NCBI RefSeq assembly: GCF_003609995.1
Contig: NZ_AP018786.1
Location: 556,001 to 620,000, forward strand
Length of the DNA stretch: 64,000 bases
Direction: 5' to 3'
DNA from: Sutterella megalosphaeroides
GTDB lineage: Bacteria; Pseudomonadota; Gammaproteobacteria; Burkholderiales; Burkholderiaceae_F
Below the pieces are notes generated by a model. That model made no database searches and had not been told where the DNA came from. It was given only the letters and a program-made list of their open reading frames with translations. Made by a program: the position numbers and the translations under genes. Numbering within the stretch: position 1 is the stretch's first letter; every line of letters begins with the position of its first letter. Positions 44,885 to 53,941 of this stretch are shown here, piece after piece.

Positions 44885-45706
44885 TCAGTCGAGCTCAAGC
44901 GCAAGCGTCACGGGCGCGTGGTCCGAAGGCTGCGCGTTCGCGCGGGGACGGGCGTCGACGGTGCTCGCCTTCACCCGCGCGCGAAGCGCTTCGGAAACGA
45001 GCAGCAGGTCGATGCGAAGACCCCGGTTCTTCTCGAACCCCGCCTGGCGGTAATCCCACCACGAGTAGGTTTCGGGCGACTGGGGAAAGAGTCGGAAGGC
45101 GTCCGAGAGGCCGCACGTGCGCATGAGGCGCGCCAAAGCCGCGCGTTCGGGTTTGGAGACGAGGATTTGCCCTTCGCGCTCCGCGGGATTCCAGCAGTCG
45201 CGGTCTTCGGGCGCGATGTTGAAGTCGCCCCCGAGAACAAGGCGCGGGTTCGTGCGGAGGAATTCCCCCGTCACGCGCTCCAAGGCCGCGAACCAGTCGA
45301 GCTTGTAGAGGAACTTCCAACTGCCCGTCTCCATGCCGTTCGGGATGTAGCCCCCGCAAAAGACGAAGGCCTCGCCCCCGGCTGCGGGCGCGAGTTCCGT
45401 GGCGACGAAGCGCTTCTGCTCGTCGGGGAGGCCGGGAAGATTCAGGGTCGTGCGCTCGGGGTTCGCAACGCGAAGCGTCTCGCGTCGGTAAAGGAGCGCG
45501 ACGCCGTTGTAGGTCTTTTGCCCCGTGAAGATCGCCTCATAGCCGGCCGCGGCCAAGGCCTCGACGGGAAACGCCTCGTCGACGAGCTTCGTTTCCTGCA
45601 GGACGACCGCGTCCGTGCGGGTTTCGGCAAGCCAGTCGAGCACCTGAGGAAGGCGCACTTTGAGGGAGTTGACGTTCCAGCTCGCAAGCGTGAGTGGGGT
45701 GGGCAT
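44885..45706 (-). CDS. xthA: Exodeoxyribonuclease III
   Basis: A 273-residue AP endonuclease/3' exonuclease of base excision repair. Motifs: ASWNVNSLKVRLPQ, LQETKL, the catalytic block GGYIPNG, LGGDFNIAPEDRDCW, YSWWDYR, RIDLLLVS and the ending SDHAPV. The ATG at 45706 gives the family start; the frame is open further upstream without conservation. Confidence 0.95.
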   Translation of the reverse strand: MPTPLTLASWNVNSLKVRLPQVLDWLAETRTDAVVLQETKLVDEAFPVEALAAAGYEAIFTGQKTYNGVALLYRRETLRVANPERTTLNLPGLPDEQKRFVATELAPAAGGEAFVFCGGYIPNGMETGSWKFLYKLDWFAALERVTGEFLRTNPRLVLGGDFNIAPEDRDCWNPAEREGQILVSKPERAALARLMRTCGLSDAFRLFPQSPETYSWWDYRQAGFEKNRGLRIDLLLVSEALRARVKASTVDARPRANAQPSDHAPVTLALELD

Positions 45707-45810
45707 CGGATGAACCTCGTTGCGATCGCGCGGGTCGCGCAAAAGTGAAAATTCGGAAAAACGTCTTCGTAGTGTAACCCGAGGGCCGCACTCGAAAGCA
45801 CGGCACAAAA

Positions 45811-45845
45811 ACGCCGCCCGAAGCACGGAGGGCTTCGGGCGGCGT
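45811..45845 (-). terminator. Terminator of prlC
   Basis: A 14-bp perfect stem ACGCCGCCCGAAGC; the minus strand continues with TTTTTG. It lies 34 bases after the prlC stop. Confidence 0.88.
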
Positions 45846-45878
45846 GAAGGACGGTCTTACGGAGCTGAGGGCGAGCGC

Positions 45879-47951
45879 TTACTTCGCGGCGTCCTTCGCT
45901 TTCGTTTCAATGCCAGTCAGACGCAGGAGCGCGTCGATCGCGGGCTTCCTGCCGCGGAACGCAACGAAGTTTTCCATTGCGTCGCGGCTCGAACCGCGCT
46001 CGAGGATCTCCGTGAGGAAGCGCTTGCCCGTCGCGGGATCCAAGACGCCCGCTTCTTCGAAGGCCTCGAAGGCGTCGCAGGAGAGGACTTCCGCCCACTT
46101 GTAGCTGTAGTAGCCCGCGGCGTAGCCCCCCGCAAAGATGTGGGAGAAGCTCTGCGCGAAGCGGTTCCAGGCGGGCGGGAACGCCACCGCCACTTCGCGG
46201 CGCACGGCCTCGAGCACCCCCTGCACGGTCTCGTGCGCGGGGTCGAACGACGTGTGCAGGATCATGTCGAAGAGTGCGAATTCCACCTGACGCACGCACG
46301 CCATGCCGGCTTCGAAGTTCTTCGCCGCAAGCATCTTCGCAAAGAGTTCGTGCGGGAGCTTTTCGCCCGTTTCGACGTGCTTCGTCAAGGTCGCGACGAC
46401 GCGCTCGTCCCAGGCGAAGTTTTCGAGGAACTGGCTCGGAAGTTCCACCGCGTCCCATTCGACGCCGTTGATCCCCGAGACGCCCGATTCGGTCTGGGCC
46501 GTAAGGACGTGGTGGAGCGTGTGCCCGAACTCGTGAAAGAGCGTCGTCACGTCGTCGTGCGTGAGGAGCGCGGGCGCGCCGTCGACGCCCGGCGTGAAGT
46601 TGCAGACGAGATAGGCCACAGGGGTCTGCAAAACGCCGTTGCGGAACGTGCGGGTGCGTTCCCCGTCCATCCAGGCGCCCGAGCGCTTGCCCGCGCGCGC
46701 GTAGAGGTCCGCGTAGAAGCTCGCGACGATCTTGCCCTCGCGAAGCACTTCGAAGTACTTCACGGTCGGGTGCCAGACGCTCGCGTCCGCGGCGCGGATC
46801 GTGATCCCGAAGAGCGTTTCCACGAGCGCGAAAAGGCCCGAAAAGACGGCGGGTTCCGTGAAGTAACGCTTCACTTCCGCGTCCGAATAGCTGTAGCGGG
46901 CTTCGCGGAGCTTTTCGGAAGCGTAGGCCTGGTCCCAGCTCTGAAGATCCTCAAGCCCGAGCGTCTCGCGGGCAAAAGCGCGCAATTCCTCCATGTCGCG
47001 CTCGGCCGCGGGCTTCGCGTGGGCGGCCAAATCGCGCAGGAACGCCATGACCTCGGCGGGGCTTTCGGCCATCTTCGTCTCAAGCGACAACGTGCCGTAG
47101 TCCGCAAAGCCGAGGAGCTTCGCCGTTTCGGCGCGCAACGCGAGGATTTCCGACATGAGGGGCGTGTTGTCGAAGCGCCCCCCGTCGAACTCCGACGCGC
47201 GCGTCGCAAACGCGCGGTAGAGCGTTTCGCGCAGTTCCCGATCTTCGCAGTAGCGCATGAAGGGAAGGTACGAGGGGAACTGAAGCGTCACGCGGTAGCC
47301 CGTGCGACCGGCGGCTTCGGCCTGCATGCGGTAGAGCGCAAGCGTGTCGGCGGGGATCCCTTTCAAGCGCGAGTCGTCCTCAAGGTCGAGCGTGTAGGCG
47401 TTCGTCGCGTCGAGCAGATTTTCGCTGAACTTTTGCGTGACGACCGACAGTCGCTCGCCGATTTCCTTCACGCGGGAGCGTTGCGCTTCGGGAAGCGCCG
47501 CCCCCGACAAGACGAAGTCGCGCAGTTCGCGCTCGACGAGGCGACGGCGCACGGGGGAGAGCGTTTCAAAGTCGGCGCTTTCGCGCATCGCCTTGTACTT
47601 CCCGTAGAGCGCTTCGTTTTGCGAGAGGCGGATGAAGCACTCCGACACCTTGGGAAGCGCCTCGTTGTAGGCGGCGCGCAACTCGGGCGTATCGACGACG
47701 CTTTGCAAGTGGGCGATCACGCCCCAGGTGCGGCCGAAGTCGTTCGCGGCCGCTTCAAGGGGCTCGACCACCGCGTCCCAGGCGGCGGGCGTTGCGGGGT
47801 CGGCGGCGTGCTCGAGCGCGGCGTTCACGCGCGCGAGCTGTGCCTCGACCGCGGGCGCGACGTGTTCGGGGCGCACGGCCGCGTAGTCGATGAGGCCGTC
47901 GAGCTGAAGAAGGGGGTTCGTTTGCTGAAGATCCTGTTCGGAAGTCGACAT
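45879..47951 (-). CDS. prlC: Oligopeptidase A (M3 family)
   Basis: A 690-residue cytoplasmic zinc endopeptidase degrading short peptides, including cleaved signal peptides. The zinc motif is LFHEFGHTLHH, with the third ligand in the following GVEWDAVELPSQFLENF helix. The ending FAGGYAAGYYSYKWAEVLSCDAFEAF is typical of M3A enzymes. It lies 48 bases after folD on the same strand and is probably co-transcribed. The AAAK-rich end is the natural C-terminus. Confidence 0.95.
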   Translation of the reverse strand: MSTSEQDLQQTNPLLQLDGLIDYAAVRPEHVAPAVEAQLARVNAALEHAADPATPAAWDAVVEPLEAAANDFGRTWGVIAHLQSVVDTPELRAAYNEALPKVSECFIRLSQNEALYGKYKAMRESADFETLSPVRRRLVERELRDFVLSGAALPEAQRSRVKEIGERLSVVTQKFSENLLDATNAYTLDLEDDSRLKGIPADTLALYRMQAEAAGRTGYRVTLQFPSYLPFMRYCEDRELRETLYRAFATRASEFDGGRFDNTPLMSEILALRAETAKLLGFADYGTLSLETKMAESPAEVMAFLRDLAAHAKPAAERDMEELRAFARETLGLEDLQSWDQAYASEKLREARYSYSDAEVKRYFTEPAVFSGLFALVETLFGITIRAADASVWHPTVKYFEVLREGKIVASFYADLYARAGKRSGAWMDGERTRTFRNGVLQTPVAYLVCNFTPGVDGAPALLTHDDVTTLFHEFGHTLHHVLTAQTESGVSGINGVEWDAVELPSQFLENFAWDERVVATLTKHVETGEKLPHELFAKMLAAKNFEAGMACVRQVEFALFDMILHTSFDPAHETVQGVLEAVRREVAVAFPPAWNRFAQSFSHIFAGGYAAGYYSYKWAEVLSCDAFEAFEEAGVLDPATGKRFLTEILERGSSRDAMENFVAFRGRKPAIDALLRLTGIETKAKDAAK

Positions 47952-47999
47952 GTGAGCGTATTTTAAAAGCGGAGAATGAGAGAGAAGAAAATGCGGGCC

Positions 48000-48848
48000 T
48001 CAGTGCGCCTTCCCGAGACGACCTTCGGCCGATCGGATCGTGTTTTCGATCAGCATGGCAATCGTCATGGGGCCCACTCCCCCGGGAACCGGGGTCATGA
48101 CGGACGCGCGGTCGACGACGTCGGGAGCGACGTCCCCGACGAGCCGGCCGCTCGGCAGTCGGTTCGTGCCGACGTCGATCACGACGGCGCCTTCCTTCAC
48201 CATGTAGGCTTTGACGAGGTCGGCCTTTCCTGCGGCGGCGACGACGATGTCGGCCTGGCGGCAGAGTTCGGGCAAATTCGGCGTGCGGCTGTGCGCGATC
48301 GTGACGGTCGCGTCGGCGTCAAGGAGCATGAGCGCCATGGGTTTGCCGACGATCATCGAGCGCCCGATCACAAGGGCCTGCTTGCCTGCGGGGTCGATTT
48401 CGGCCGCTTTGAGGATTTCCATCACGCCTGCGGGCGTGCAGGGGCGAAAACCGGGGAGCCCCTGAAGAAGAGAGCCCGCCGACGTCGTATGAAAGCCGTC
48501 CACGTCCTTGGCGGGGTCGATGGCGGAGACGACCTTCGACGCGTCGACGTGCTCGGGCAACGGGAGCTGCACGAGAATGCCGTCCACCTCGGGATCGGCG
48601 TTGAGACGCGCGACTTCGGCGAGAACGGTTTCTTCGGTCGTTTCGTAGGGGAGCGTAATCTCGATCGAGCGCACGCTCGTACGTTCGCAGGCCCGCACTT
48701 TGTTGCGTACGTAGACGCGGCTTGCGGGATCGTCGCCCACGAGAACGACGGCGAGCGCCGGGTTGCGGGGGAGCGCTTCGGCGCGCACTTTCTGATCCGA
48801 TTCCATGGCAAGAGCAAGCGCCTTGCCGCTGAAAAGCCTGGCAGTCAT
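48000..48848 (-). CDS. folD: Methylenetetrahydrofolate dehydrogenase/cyclohydrolase
   Basis: A 282-residue bifunctional one-carbon enzyme using NADP. Signatures: the catalytic-Lys region ASRVYVRNKVRACE, DGILVQLPLPEHVD, PAKDVDGFH and VIGRSMIVGKPMALML, plus the late VMTPVPGGVGPMTIAML. The ATG at 48848 gives the family start MTARLFSGKALA. Followed closely by prlC. Confidence 0.96.
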   Translation of the reverse strand: MTARLFSGKALALAMESDQKVRAEALPRNPALAVVLVGDDPASRVYVRNKVRACERTSVRSIEITLPYETTEETVLAEVARLNADPEVDGILVQLPLPEHVDASKVVSAIDPAKDVDGFHTTSAGSLLQGLPGFRPCTPAGVMEILKAAEIDPAGKQALVIGRSMIVGKPMALMLLDADATVTIAHSRTPNLPELCRQADIVVAAAGKADLVKAYMVKEGAVVIDVGTNRLPSGRLVGDVAPDVVDRASVMTPVPGGVGPMTIAMLIENTIRSAEGRLGKAH

Positions 48849-48940
48849 GGGGATGTCCTCGGAAAATGAAAAGAGATTCTCCGAGTGTAGCGGTATTCGG
48901 GGCGTATTCGGGCGGGCGTTTGCGCTTCGTCCCCCGAAAC

Positions 48941-48975
48941 GACGACGAGGCACCCTTTCGGAGTGCCTCGTCGTC
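48941..48975 (-). terminator. Terminator-like hairpin after the FixJ-type regulator
   Basis: A 13-bp perfect stem GACGACGAGGCAC with a 9-base loop; the minus strand continues GTTTCGG, a weak T tract. Confidence 0.6.
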
Positions 48976-49035
48976 GGAGGTTGCGATCGGTTCAAACCCG
49001 ATTCAAACCGCTCGAGCGTTCAATCGATCCGTCGA

Positions 49036-49809
49036 TCAGTAGCGGCTGCCGGGATAGCGGTCGTGGCGCAGGACGCGCTCTTCGGCCTCGGTCGAGTGCG
49101 GAAGGCCCGTTTCGGCCGTGTGACCGGGCAGAGACGAGACGATTTCGGCGAGCGTGGAGCTCAACTGCGGGAAGAGTTCCGACTTGAGAACGACGCGCAT
49201 CAGGTCGGCGACCGTGCCCGAGCCCGTCTTATCCATGATCGAGGCGCGGTGCGCTTCGACGGTCTTGATCGAGATCCCGAGGTCGTCGGCGATTTGCTTG
49301 TTCAGGCGCCCGTGCACGATGCGGTCGAGCACCTGCTGTTCGCGGGGCGTGAGCTTTTCGATGAGCGAGCGGTTCTGAAGCATCTCGAGGCGGCGACGGC
49401 GGATTTCGCGGGCGCGCTCCAACATGCGGTTGACGAGCTCTTTCACCTGCTGCTGTTTGAAGGGCTTCTGAATGAAGTCGACCGCTCCCTTTTTGAAGGC
49501 TTCGACCGCCTGCGGAACGTCGCCGTGGCCGGTGATGAAGATGAAAGGCGCGTCGACGCGTCGCTTGAGGAGGTGATCCTGAACGTCCGCACCCGACATG
49601 CCGGGCATGCGCAGGTCGCACAGAATCACGGACGGGACGTTTTCGTTGAACTGCGCGATGAACGTTTCGCCGCTTTCGTAATCTTCGACGCGGTAATCGT
49701 TGGCTTCGAGCAGCCACTTGAGCGAATCGCGCACGTCAAGGTCGTCGTCGACGATATAGACGATGCCGGGTACGTCGTTCGAATCGGCGCCGTAGTCGTA
49801 AGGAAGCAT
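49036..49809 (-). CDS. FixJ/DctR-type response regulator
   Basis: A 257-residue protein. The receiver carries VYIVDDDLDVR, phospho-acceptor Asp in VILCDLRMPGMSG, FITGHGDVPQAV (FixJ form) and IQKPF. A LuxR-type helix-turn-helix follows (LTPREQQVLDRIVHGRLNKQIADDLGISIKTVEAHR). The C-terminal 50 residues extend beyond the FixJ norm, with a conserved-looking SELFPQLSSTLAEIVSSLPG. It lies 108 bases downstream of its sensor kinase on the same strand. FixJ-type regulators of this branch (TodT, DctR, TtrR) control uptake or respiration genes; targets here are unknown. Confidence 0.9.
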   Translation of the reverse strand: MLPYDYGADSNDVPGIVYIVDDDLDVRDSLKWLLEANDYRVEDYESGETFIAQFNENVPSVILCDLRMPGMSGADVQDHLLKRRVDAPFIFITGHGDVPQAVEAFKKGAVDFIQKPFKQQQVKELVNRMLERAREIRRRRLEMLQNRSLIEKLTPREQQVLDRIVHGRLNKQIADDLGISIKTVEAHRASIMDKTGSGTVADLMRVVLKSELFPQLSSTLAEIVSSLPGHTAETGLPHSTEAEERVLRHDRYPGSRY

Positions 49810-49917
49810 TCTGAGCAGTCTCCTCGAAATAATTGCTCTAAAAGTTTAGCGGGCTTGCGGCGACGTGGTCTCGGCGCCGCAGGCTCTTCCTTAAGGGTCG
49901 GGTGGCATCGAACGGTC

Positions 49918-52281
49918 TCAGGCCTCGCCCGTCCAGACGGGCACGGTAAAGGAGAACGTGGCGCCGCCCCCCGGAGTGTCGGTGATGCCGAGTCGGCCCC
50001 CGTGAAGCTCCGCAATCGAGCGGCAGATGTTGAGTCCCATCCCCATGCCTTCGGACTTCGTCGAGTAGAAGGCGTCGAAAAGCCGCGCTTTTTCCTCGTC
50101 GGAAATGCCCGGACCGTGGTCGATGACTTCAAAGCGTACCATGTTTTGATGCGCTTCAAGGCGTGCGACCCGTACCCGAATCGTGTGGTTGTCGCTTTCG
50201 AAAACAGCTTCCATGGCGTTTTTGAGGAGATTGAGAAGCAGTTGCTCCAGCATCACTTCGTCGCCCCTCAGAGTGGGAAGATTCTCCTCAAGGTCGATCT
50301 CCAGGCGTGCGTTGAGTTTTCGCGCCTGGATGTTCGCAAGTTCCATCGTTTCCTGGATCACCTTCGAAACAAGCACGGGCTCAAGCTTCGCGTCCGTCTT
50401 CTTCGCAAAGCCCCGGATGCGCTGGATGATCTTCCCCGCGCGCACCGCCTGGTTTTCGATGCGCTCGAAGGCGGTCCGGCACCGCTCGCTCGAAAGCGTC
50501 CCGTTTTCGAGCATCGTGTAAGCGCCCCCGGCGTAATTCGAAATGGCCGCAAGCGGCTGATTGAGTTCGTGCGCGAGGGAACTTGCCATTTCGCCCATCG
50601 TCACGAGGCGTTGCGTCGCTTCGGCGCGTCGCAGCTGCTGCTCGCGGGCGATTTCGAGTTCGCGGCGGGCCGTGATGTCGGTTGCGATCATGAGGCGCGC
50701 GTTTTCGCCCTTCGTCCAGACGAGCGGCCGCACGCGCACGTCGAACCACCGCTCGGTCGCTTCGTCGTAGAGGCCCTCGCGGTGTTCGGCTTCGGGCAGC
50801 GTCCTGAGGCTTTCGAGAAGCCGCACGGCCCCTTCGGACGAACGGCCGAAAAGCCGCTCGTAGCCGCGGTTCGCAAAATAGAGTTCGTCCGAGTCGGAAA
50901 GGACCGCAAGGGACGAGTTCAACGACTGCACGACGCGCGTGAAGCGGTCGTTGGCGGCCAACACCTCTTCGCGGGCGAGCGCCTGCGCGGTCACGTCGTA
51001 AAGCGCCCCGATGTAGCCGAGGCTGCGCCCGTTTTCGTCCTCCAGGGGTGAGAGACGCACTTCGGCGTGAAAGACTTCGCCCGACTTGCGCCGTGCGAGG
51101 AACGTGACGGGTTCGGGCGTGGGGTTCCCGGCCTTGAGAATCTCGTCGAGTCGCTCGTGAATGTCTTCGAGCCAGTAGGTGTAAGGCGGTCGCTGCCCGA
51201 GCAGATCCGACGCTTCGCAGCCGAGAATCTTCTGGAAGGTTTCGTTCACGTAGATGATGCGCCCTTCGCGGTCCGTGACGCGCAAGCCCACCACGGCCGA
51301 CTCCGACATGGCGCGGCGAAGCGAATATTCGGCGGCAAGGAGCCGGTGCGAGCGGTGTTGCTGGCGCTGGTAGTAAAAGAGCCACGCAAGCGTCAGGGCG
51401 AGCATCACGGAGAGGCCCGCCACGAGAAAGACGGGGACCTTGTTCGTGGCGGAGAGCGCATGGTCGAAGCTCGTCCCGAGGATCGTCGTTTTGACGTCGC
51501 TCCGACGGCCGAGGAGCGTCAGAGGCGCCTCGTACCGCACGGCGCTCTCCGCGTCCGTCGACTGTTCGCGGTCGCCCTCCAGGACGTAGTCGCCGTTTTC
51601 AAGAAAAACGAAGCGGTAGCGGTCGTTGGAGGAAAAACGCACGGCGCTCGTCAAAAGGCGCGAGAGGTCGACGCGCGCAACGAGCACCTGCTGCGAGGAG
51701 GGGGTCGGGACGATCAGGTCCGCATAAACGAGCTGCGTGTCTTTGAGCGTGTAGAGCGGCGTGATTTCCGACGTATCCGTAATGAAGACCCGGGCTACGG
51801 CGGCCGTGAGTTCCTTCTCGGTGAGGAGCGCCCCGACCTGACGGCGCTCGATCGTGGGCGAGACGCTCGAGGTCCACGAGCGGATCACTTCGTTTTCTTT
51901 CGTGACGAGCGCGATCGAAGTCACCTCGCTGCGCTCCTCCATGAGGGTCGTCGCGGAGAGTTCGGCGCTTGCCATCGGGAAGCGCCCGTTTTGCACCTGC
52001 ATGAGGCGCATGCTCGTTTTCTGAAGGAGTTCCGCCGTGCCGAGGATGCGCGACTCCAACGACTGCACGACGAGGTCGGTCGACTGCTGCAGACGGATTT
52101 CTTCGGCGCGCCGCTCCGAGTCGATGACAAGAAAGGAGACCACGATCAGACAGGCGGCAAGAAGAACGAGCGCGGCCCAGCTCGCCCAGAGACCGTACTT
52201 CGTGACTTTGGGGATCTGATCCGAAGTGGTGAGCTTTTGAAAGGCGTCGGCGACCGCCGTGACGGAGGAATCGGCTGGCAT
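49918..52281 (-). CDS. Membrane PAS-domain sensor histidine kinase (DctS/FixL-like)
   Basis: A 787-residue protein. Membrane segments at about 33-52 and 285-307 enclose a periplasmic sensor of about 230 residues, Cache-like in position. Two PAS regions follow (VVGLRVTDREGRIIYVNETF with a PAC-like LEDENGRSLGYIGALYDVT; then SLAVLSDSDELYFANRGYERLF). The HisKA block SSLAHELNQPLAAISNYAGGAY is the FixL/DctS form. The ATPase boxes are LLLNLLKNAMEAV, VIDHGPGISDEEKARLF and GMGMGLNICRSIAELHGGRL. No heme-binding evidence was seen in the PAS domains. Paired with the downstream FixJ-type regulator. The layout suggests sensing of a periplasmic carboxylate; the ligand is inference. Confidence 0.92.
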   Translation of the reverse strand: MPADSSVTAVADAFQKLTTSDQIPKVTKYGLWASWAALVLLAACLIVVSFLVIDSERRAEEIRLQQSTDLVVQSLESRILGTAELLQKTSMRLMQVQNGRFPMASAELSATTLMEERSEVTSIALVTKENEVIRSWTSSVSPTIERRQVGALLTEKELTAAVARVFITDTSEITPLYTLKDTQLVYADLIVPTPSSQQVLVARVDLSRLLTSAVRFSSNDRYRFVFLENGDYVLEGDREQSTDAESAVRYEAPLTLLGRRSDVKTTILGTSFDHALSATNKVPVFLVAGLSVMLALTLAWLFYYQRQQHRSHRLLAAEYSLRRAMSESAVVGLRVTDREGRIIYVNETFQKILGCEASDLLGQRPPYTYWLEDIHERLDEILKAGNPTPEPVTFLARRKSGEVFHAEVRLSPLEDENGRSLGYIGALYDVTAQALAREEVLAANDRFTRVVQSLNSSLAVLSDSDELYFANRGYERLFGRSSEGAVRLLESLRTLPEAEHREGLYDEATERWFDVRVRPLVWTKGENARLMIATDITARRELEIAREQQLRRAEATQRLVTMGEMASSLAHELNQPLAAISNYAGGAYTMLENGTLSSERCRTAFERIENQAVRAGKIIQRIRGFAKKTDAKLEPVLVSKVIQETMELANIQARKLNARLEIDLEENLPTLRGDEVMLEQLLLNLLKNAMEAVFESDNHTIRVRVARLEAHQNMVRFEVIDHGPGISDEEKARLFDAFYSTKSEGMGMGLNICRSIAELHGGRLGITDTPGGGATFSFTVPVWTGEA

Positions 52282-52624
52282 CGGTACAAAGGTCGGTTGA
52301 AAAAGAGAACGATTCTAACGGAGCGCTTGCGGGCGCAAAGACCGCAAACCCGCGGAAAGCCCCGCGAGGCCTTCGAAGAGCCCCTCGAAGGCCTTCGAAG
52401 GTTCTCCAAGAGCTCGACGGGAAAGCGCCCCGAAGCGAGTGTGCGCTCAGTCCGTTATTGTGAGCTTATTCGTTTGTGCTCGGGCACATAAACACGCCTC
52501 GAAAACGAAAAAAGCCGTTCGTCACAGGACTTGCGCCCCCGCGCTTCGATAAAATGCGCGCTGAGACAACTTTCACTCCCGTCGAGGTCGTGCCCCGCAC
52601 GGCTCGCACAATCCGATACACGCT
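52282..52624. other. Divergent control region between the sensor kinase and rpiA
   Basis: 343 bases without a gene. A dyad TGTGC-TCGG-GCACA (52475-52488) in a more AT-rich patch may be a regulator site. TAAAAT at 52550-52555 is a plausible rpiA -10 without a good -35. CTTCGAAG-type short repeats fill 52365-52405. Confidence 0.4.
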
Positions 52625-53293
52625 ATGACCACCGATCAAAACGCCCTGAAGCGCGCCGTCGCGCGCGCCGCGCTCGAGTACGTCGAAGAAGGCCGCATCC
52701 TCGGCGTCGGCACGGGTTCCACCGTCGACTGCTTCATCGATTTGCTGCCCGAAATCCGCGAGCGGATTCCGGCCTGCGTGTCGAGCTCGGAGCGCTCCAC
52801 GAAGCGCCTCGAAGCGCTCGGCTTCAAGGTGCTCGACATGAACGACGTCGAAGAAATCGGCGTCTACGTCGACGGTGCCGACGAAATCGATCCCTCGTTC
52901 GCGATGGTGAAGGGCGGGGGCGGCGCGCTCACGCGCGAAAAGATCGTCGCTTCCGTTTCGAAGACCTTCGTCTGCATCGCGGACGCGTCGAAGCAGGTCG
53001 ACGTGCTCGGGCGTTTCCCCCTGCCCGTCGAAGTGATCCCGATGGCGGCGCGCGCCGTGAAGGCGAAACTCGAAGCGCTCGGCGCGACCGTGACGTTGCG
53101 CGACTTCGTCACCGACAACGGCAACGCCATTCTCGACGCGAAGGGCCTCGCGATTGCGGAACCCGAAAAGCTCGAAGCCGAAATCAACATGTGGCCGGGC
53201 GTCGTGACGGTGGGGCTTTTTGCCAAGCGCGGCGCGGATGTCCTTCTTCTCGGCACGACCGAGGGCGTGAAGACCTTCGCGAAGGGAGAATAA
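52625..53293 (+). CDS. rpiA: Ribose-5-phosphate isomerase A
   Basis: A 222-residue pentose-phosphate enzyme. Motifs: [43 protein letters not shown], the C-terminal [10 protein letters not shown] and [11 protein letters not shown]. The ATG at 52625 gives the family start. Monocistronic, with a strong terminator. Confidence 0.97.
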   Translation: MTTDQNALKRAVARAALEYVEEGRILGVGTGSTVDCFIDLLPEIRERIPACVSSSERSTKRLEALGFKVLDMNDVEEIGVYVDGADEIDPSFAMVKGGGGALTREKIVASVSKTFVCIADASKQVDVLGRFPLPVEVIPMAARAVKAKLEALGATVTLRDFVTDNGNAILDAKGLAIAEPEKLEAEINMWPGVVTVGLFAKRGADVLLLGTTEGVKTFAKGE

Positions 53294-53327
53294 GCGCCCC
53301 TCGGCTCCTCGGAGCGCACCGAACAAG

Positions 53328-53369
53328 AAAAAGGCCCCGGCCGCGAGAGCGCGGTGTCGGGGCCTTTTT
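53328..53369. terminator. Bidirectional terminator between rpiA and yggX
   Basis: AAAAAGGCCCCG pairs with CGGGGCCTTTTT around an inner GCCGCG/CGCGGT helix; it serves both convergent genes. Confidence 0.9.
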
Positions 53370-53413
53370 GCGCGCCCTCCCCGAGAGAGCGGAGAGGGGC
53401 GCGTGCGGGTGAC

Positions 53414-53689
53414 TTACTTCGCGGGCGGCACGTAATTGGGCACCGTCATCCCTTCGGCGTCGCCGAAGAAGTAGCGCTCGCACTGCGCCATGAGGTGCTG
53501 ACGGGCCGAGAGGTCGGCGAGGTTGAGGCCGTACTCGTTCACCATCATCGTCTGCAGACGGGTCCATTCGTCCCAGGCTTCCTTGCTGACGTTGCGCCAG
53601 ATCTTCACGCCGAGTTCGCCGGGGAAGGGGGGATATTGGAGCCCTTCGGCTTCTTTCTTCAGTTTGACGCACTGGACCATGCGGGCCAT
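53414..53689 (-). CDS. yggX: Fe(II) trafficking protein YggX
   Basis: A 91-residue protein starting [18 protein letters not shown], with [38 protein letters not shown], the complete YggX pattern with its single N-terminal Cys. It protects iron-sulfur clusters and Fe(II) pools under oxidative stress. The ATG at 53689 has GAGGA upstream. Divergent from hrpA. Confidence 0.95.
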   Translation of the reverse strand: MARMVQCVKLKKEAEGLQYPPFPGELGVKIWRNVSKEAWDEWTRLQTMMVNEYGLNLADLSARQHLMAQCERYFFGDAEGMTVPNYVPPAK

Positions 53690-53941
53690 GGCGGTCCTCC
53701 TATTCTCGTTGGTGTATGGACGGGCGAAGGTGCGCACGGGGCGCCCTTCGCGGCTGGGCTTGCGGACGCGTCTCGAAAATCAAAACGCACTTCGCCCCCG
53801 AGGGGCGGGGGTGCGCAAGGAGACGGTCGTTTTTCCGAAGTCTACCGCGGGAAGCACCCGCAACGAGGAAGAAAGTTTGCAAAGCCGTTAACATGTCGGC
53901 CTCGAACGATTTCACCAGTTTTTTTGGAAAGGCATTCCCGC

